Assembly: GCA_020439925.1 (NCBI GenBank)
Contig: JAGRPC010000068.1
Location: 1-35,038, forward strand
Reading direction: 5' to 3'
DNA: 35,038 nucleotides
From: Verrucomicrobiia bacterium
GTDB lineage: Bacteria > Verrucomicrobiota > Verrucomicrobiia > Verrucomicrobiales > DEV007
Of this stretch, positions 31,832 to 35,038 are shown in pieces. Below the pieces are notes generated by a model, which worked only from the letters and a program-made list of their open reading frames with translations, searched no databases and was not told where the DNA came from. How positions within the stretch are numbered: the stretch's first letter is position 1; every line of letters starts with the position of its first letter. A program made the translations under genes and the position numbers.

Positions 31832-33294
31832 TTCCCGACTCCCCGCTGTTCTCCCCGCGCCCTCGCAGCCGCCGGGAGTTTTTCACCTCGGGAGCGAGCG
31901 GGCTTGGAACCCTCGCTCTCGCATCCCTCCTGCGGGACGACGGACTTCTCGCGGCGGAGTCGCAAACCGGTTTCAAGGCTCCCCACTTCGCCCCCAAGGC
32001 GAAGAACTGCATCTACTTCTTCATGGAGGGGGGCCCCAGCCAGATGGACCTCTTCGACCCCAAGCCGAAGCTCCAGGAACTGGACGGGCAACCACTGCCC
32101 CCATCTGTCCTCGAGAAAGCCCAGTTCGCCTTTATCCAGAAGGATGAGGCGAGGCTGATGGGCAGTCCCCGCACCTTCCGGAAATACGGCCAGTGCGGGA
32201 TGGACCTCTCGGATCTGCTGCCGCACCTCTCGACCTGCGTCGACGACATCGCTTTCGTCCGCTCGATGTATTGCGACCAGTTCAACCACCTCCCGGGACA
32301 GCTGCTGATGCTCACCGGATCACCCCTGCGCGGTTGGCCCACGCTGGGTTCCTGGCTGAACTACGGCCTCGGCAGCGATTCGCGCGACCTGCCAGGCTAT
32401 GTCGTCCTCACCACCCTCGGACGCGGCCTCCCCGGCGGTGCGGCCAGCTGGTCGAGCGGTTTCCTGCCATCGAACTACGGGGGTTCCCTCTTCCGGAGTC
32501 AGGGCAGCCCGGTTCTGAACCTCGATACCCCCGGAAGCATCCCGCCGGACATGCAACTCCGCAGCATCGAGGCGATCAACGACCTCAACCGGATCCGGCA
32601 ACAACGCAGCGGACACGAAGAGATCACCGCCCGTATCCGCAACTACGAGCTGGCCTTCCGCATGCAGTCGGCCGCGCCCGAACTGATCGACCTTTCACAG
32701 GAATCGAAGGAAACCCTCGAAGCCTACGGACTGAACCGCAGCGAACGCGACTACAGCGACAAGAACGGTTTCCAGAGTTCGTTTGCACGGAACTGCCTCC
32801 TCGCCCGGCGCCTTGTCGAGCGGGGCACCCGCTTCGTGACCCTCTTCCTTTCGACCTGGGATCAGCACAGTAATCTCGACAAGGAACTGGCGACCAACAC
32901 GCTCATCTCCGACCAGCCTGTCGCCGCTCTTCTCAAGGACCTGAAGGAACGAGGTCTCCTCGACGAAACGCTCGTCGTCTGGGGCGGGGAATTCGGACGA
33001 ACTCCGCTCGGAGAAAATCGTCCCGGTTTCAAGACCGTGACCGGTCGCGATCATCATCCCCACTCGTTCAGTCTGTGGATGGCCGGAGGCGGGATCAAGG
33101 GTGGACAGGTCATCGGAAAGACCGACGAGGTGGGCTGGGGCGTGGCCGAGGATCCCATCCATGTCCACGATCTCCACGCGACGATCCTCCACCTCTTCGG
33201 CTTCAATCACGAGCACCTCACCTACCGCTTTCAGGGCCGGGATTTCCGTATCACCGATGTTCACGGAACGGTGGTGAAGAAGCTGTTCTCCTGA
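31828..33294 (+). CDS. DUF1501 protein with Tat signal
   Basis: A 488-residue protein of the DUF1501 family, which has an alkaline-phosphatase/sulfatase-like fold. N-terminal twin-arginine signal (SRREFFTSGASGLGTLALASLL) indicates folded export. Family blocks: IYFFMEGGPSQMDLFDPKP, FVRSMYCDQFNHLPGQLLMLTG, GYVVLTTLG, DQHSNLD, VVWGGEFGRTP, GRDHHPHSFSLWMAGGGIKGG, and DLHATILHLFGF. The HH in GRDHHP and Asp/Glu residues around it likely bind metal or substrate. It overlaps the upstream PSD1 gene by four bases (ATGA), which implies translational coupling and a joint function. Confidence 0.92.
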   Translation: MIPDSPLFSPRPRSRREFFTSGASGLGTLALASLLRDDGLLAAESQTGFKAPHFAPKAKNCIYFFMEGGPSQMDLFDPKPKLQELDGQPLPPSVLEKAQFAFIQKDEARLMGSPRTFRKYGQCGMDLSDLLPHLSTCVDDIAFVRSMYCDQFNHLPGQLLMLTGSPLRGWPTLGSWLNYGLGSDSRDLPGYVVLTTLGRGLPGGAASWSSGFLPSNYGGSLFRSQGSPVLNLDTPGSIPPDMQLRSIEAINDLNRIRQQRSGHEEITARIRNYELAFRMQSAAPELIDLSQESKETLEAYGLNRSERDYSDKNGFQSSFARNCLLARRLVERGTRFVTLFLSTWDQHSNLDKELATNTLISDQPVAALLKDLKERGLLDETLVVWGGEFGRTPLGENRPGFKTVTGRDHHPHSFSLWMAGGGIKGGQVIGKTDEVGWGVAEDPIHVHDLHATILHLFGFNHEHLTYRFQGRDFRITDVHGTVVKKLFS

Positions 33295-33299
33295 AAGAG

Positions 33300-33323
33300 G
33301 TCGGAGGGCGAAATTCCCCCGAC
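33300..33323. terminator. Hairpin between convergent DUF1501 and kinase genes
   Basis: GTCGG-a-GGG (33300-33308) pairs with CCC-CCGAC (33316-33323) around a 7-nt loop with one bulged A. It lies between the stop codons of the convergent genes (33294 and 33325). On the minus strand the stem is followed by CTCTTTC, so it may serve mostly the kinase transcript. Confidence 0.45.
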
Positions 33324-33324
33324 T

Positions 33325-34941
33325 TCAAAAGGCGGTCACCTCGACGAGGTGAAAGTGGGTCGGACTTTGGTAAGAGGCGATCGAAAGCCACGCCGATGTC
33401 GTGTCTAGAGTCTCCCATTCCCAGGGATAAGCGACACTCAGTTCGCGATTCGTCGCGGCCACTTCCTGGACCAGGCGGCCATCCACAAAAAGGGCGAATC
33501 GGTCAGGACGAATCTCGACGACCATCTCATGGCGTCGACCGTTCTCGATCACGAGGACCGGAGGATCGGGAAGAGAGCGCAGGTCCTGGCCGTCGAGGCA
33601 CTGGAATCCGGCAAGATTCGTCTCCCACGATGAGAGTTCGGCGGCCCCCGTGCCCCGCGGAGTCCGGAAAAAGAGGGCGATCGAATGGGGACCTTCGTCG
33701 CGAGTGAAAAGGATTCGAATGCGAGCGCCCTCGGGCGGCAGGGAGGAAAGCAAACGAAGGATGGCGATGTCGGTGTCGGACCTGAACCCCTCCTTTCCGA
33801 TCTCCCATTTTCCACGGAGGGGCGACACGGCGACACGGGATTCCCACCCGGCAGGCACGACGAGACCTTCTGGCAGGGGAGCGGTGCCAACGGGAGTCGG
33901 CACCTCAGCGACGGGCACCGCCTGAGACCCGATGGAAGTGGATTGATTGCCCTGAATTCGCATCAGCCTTCCGGACATCATCCACCCCACCCCAGAAAGA
34001 ACGAGGACGGCCAGGGCCAAAGTGATGACGAGGGGAATCCTCGTCCTGCCACAGCGATCGAGTCGCGCAAGGAAGTCCGCGGCCGAAGAGATTCGCTTTT
34101 GCGGCCGGGTCCTCAGGGAATCGAGCACGAGACGTTCAAGGCCATTGGGCAGATCACGCCGGGTTTTTCCGGGAGGATCGAAATGCCCCTGAGGCCGAAC
34201 CCCGGTGAGAAGCTCGTAGAGAATCACCCCGAGGGAATAGAGGTCCGCGCGTCCATCCACCTCGCGTCCCTCGGCCTGCTCCGGGGCCATGTAACCGAGC
34301 GTTCCCATCGAGGTCCCCGTGAGGGTGAGGCGCTGAGACTCGGAACCGAGGGGAAGGGCGAGTCCGAAGTCGGTCACCTTCACGGAGCCATCGGCGGCAA
34401 TAAGGATGTTTTCGGGCTTGAGATCCCGGTGCACGATGCCGGCAGCATGCGCAGCGACGAGAGCCGAAGCGATCTGCCGGATCGTGGATAGAACAGAACG
34501 CAGGTCGCGCACCGGCCGACCGGGGCCAGGCAAGAGATCCCTGAGGTTTCCCGAACCCACCCACTCCATGACGATGGCCGCCCCGCCCTCTTCCAGCCTG
34601 ACAAAATCATAAACCGCGACGATGTGCGGGTGGGAGAGTCGTGCCATGGCGCGTGCCTCGCGCTCGAGCCGGTCCAGCCATTGCGTGGCCGCCTCTCCCC
34701 TGACGGCGAGCACCTTGACGGCGACCAGACGGTCGAGACTGATCTGCCGGGCCAGCCAAACCTCCCCCATGCCCCCGCTTCCGAGCAGGCGGAGCACCTC
34801 GTAACCGGGAATGACGGGTGCCTCCGTGCCCGCTTCCTCGGGGGCGAATCCGAGGCCTTCCGCCATGAGCCGACGCGGATCGAGCCCGTCCAGCGCGGAG
34901 CGCGGGCGCGGCGTTTCCCCGGTCTGGCTGGAATCGTTCAC
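33325..34941 (-). CDS. Transmembrane Ser/Thr protein kinase with extracytoplasmic LamG/DUF1080-like domain
   Basis: A 538-residue Hanks-type kinase. The catalytic domain (about 46-295) has the glycine loop LLGSGGMGEV, the ATP-binding Lys76 (VAVK), HRDLKPEN (Asp173), DFG (Asp191), GTLGYMAPEQ and the ADLYSLGVILYELLTG block, so it looks active. A single transmembrane helix at about 302-322 is followed by a linker and a C-terminal (about 360-538) beta-rich concanavalin-like domain (ENGRRHEMVVEIRPDRFALFVDGRL) that faces outward and may bind a glycan or other ligand. The gene starts with GTG at 34941, and the GTGA overlap with the preceding sigma-factor gene indicates coupling. Confidence 0.93.
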   Translation of the reverse strand: MNDSSQTGETPRPRSALDGLDPRRLMAEGLGFAPEEAGTEAPVIPGYEVLRLLGSGGMGEVWLARQISLDRLVAVKVLAVRGEAATQWLDRLEREARAMARLSHPHIVAVYDFVRLEEGGAAIVMEWVGSGNLRDLLPGPGRPVRDLRSVLSTIRQIASALVAAHAAGIVHRDLKPENILIAADGSVKVTDFGLALPLGSESQRLTLTGTSMGTLGYMAPEQAEGREVDGRADLYSLGVILYELLTGVRPQGHFDPPGKTRRDLPNGLERLVLDSLRTRPQKRISSAADFLARLDRCGRTRIPLVITLALAVLVLSGVGWMMSGRLMRIQGNQSTSIGSQAVPVAEVPTPVGTAPLPEGLVVPAGWESRVAVSPLRGKWEIGKEGFRSDTDIAILRLLSSLPPEGARIRILFTRDEGPHSIALFFRTPRGTGAAELSSWETNLAGFQCLDGQDLRSLPDPPVLVIENGRRHEMVVEIRPDRFALFVDGRLVQEVAATNRELSVAYPWEWETLDTTSAWLSIASYQSPTHFHLVEVTAF

Positions 34942-35038
34942 AAGAGCTGGATGAGGTGGCGGAGTTCGGCGTCGACATCGCGATCGTCGGAATGCGTCTC
35001 CCTGACTTCTTCGCGGAGACAGGCTCCGAAACGTGCCC
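34938..35038 (-). CDS. C-terminal end of a probable ECF sigma factor (partial)
   Basis: The minus-strand frame open at the window edge ends ARFGACLREEVRETHSDD... and ...VDAELRHLIQLL, stop TGA at 34938-34940. This tail matches the pattern 'LLREEVaxTVxxxxEVxxELRhL' that closes ECF sigma factors found next to kinases in Verrucomicrobia. The stop overlaps the kinase GTG start (GTGA), so the two are translationally coupled, with the kinase likely controlling the sigma factor. Only about 33 residues are visible, so the assignment is tentative. Confidence 0.6.
   Translation of the reverse strand, partial: ARFGACLREEVRETHSDDRDVDAELRHLIQLL

Noticed and set aside
1..35038. CRISPR array, tRNA or rRNA genes
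   Set aside because: No regularly spaced direct repeats, no tRNA cloverleaf and no rRNA sequence were seen on either strand by eye.

Overview
The window reads as chromosomal DNA of a moderately GC-rich, free-living Verrucomicrobiota bacterium (PVC superphylum). This rests on several signals together: a PSD1 (DUF1549/DUF1553) gene translationally coupled to a Tat-exported DUF1501 gene, a DUF1080-type secreted protein, an ECF-sigma/Ser-Thr kinase pair in which the kinase carries an extracytoplasmic sugar-binding-like domain, and a large Chlamydia-like NrdA with three ATP-cone-like regions. The phylum is an inference; no rRNA, tRNA, IS element, prophage or CRISPR array was recognised.

Layout. 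1-4.1 kb: the end of nrdB, then nrdA (unusual B-before-A order, with a 12-bp hairpin between them), closed by a strong bidirectional terminator. 4.1-6.8 kb: a small secreted protein, a HAD phosphatase, two small membrane proteins and the fluoride channel crcB. 6.8-10.2 kb: an M29 aminopeptidase, a fusion of an RfaE2/HldE-type nucleotidyltransferase with PurN, and dTDP-glucose 4,6-dehydratase. 10.2-17.4 kb, minus strand: a type II secretion/type IV pilus core (two tandem GspE/PilB ATPases, GspF, a pseudopilin) followed by a degenerate kinase-like protein. 17.5-20.4 kb, minus: a YkuD-fold protein that has lost its catalytic cysteine, the heptose-7-phosphate kinase RfaE1, and a small exported protein. 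20.4-25.9 kb: thioredoxin-TPR and msrB (plus), a XerC/D recombinase with a DUF4912 protein (minus), hisF (plus), scpA (minus) and a TRIC-like channel (plus). 25.9-28.1 kb, minus: a winged-helix-like protein of unknown function and a membrane-anchored DUF1080 protein. 28.2-33.3 kb, plus: a lipoprotein and the PSD1-DUF1501 pair. 33.3-35.0 kb, minus: an ECF sigma factor end overlapping a transmembrane kinase.

How the genes work together. The genes fall into housekeeping functions (dNTP synthesis, purine and histidine synthesis, chromosome segregation and dimer resolution, methionine repair), envelope sugar precursors (the two halves of HldE lie about 10 kb apart; RfbB), and an envelope machine (pilus/secretion core). 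The most unusual points are the RfaE2-PurN fusion, the Cys-less YkuD protein, the kinase-like protein next to the pilus operon, and several well-formed inverted repeats in intergenic DNA. I did not find a clear defence or mobile system.
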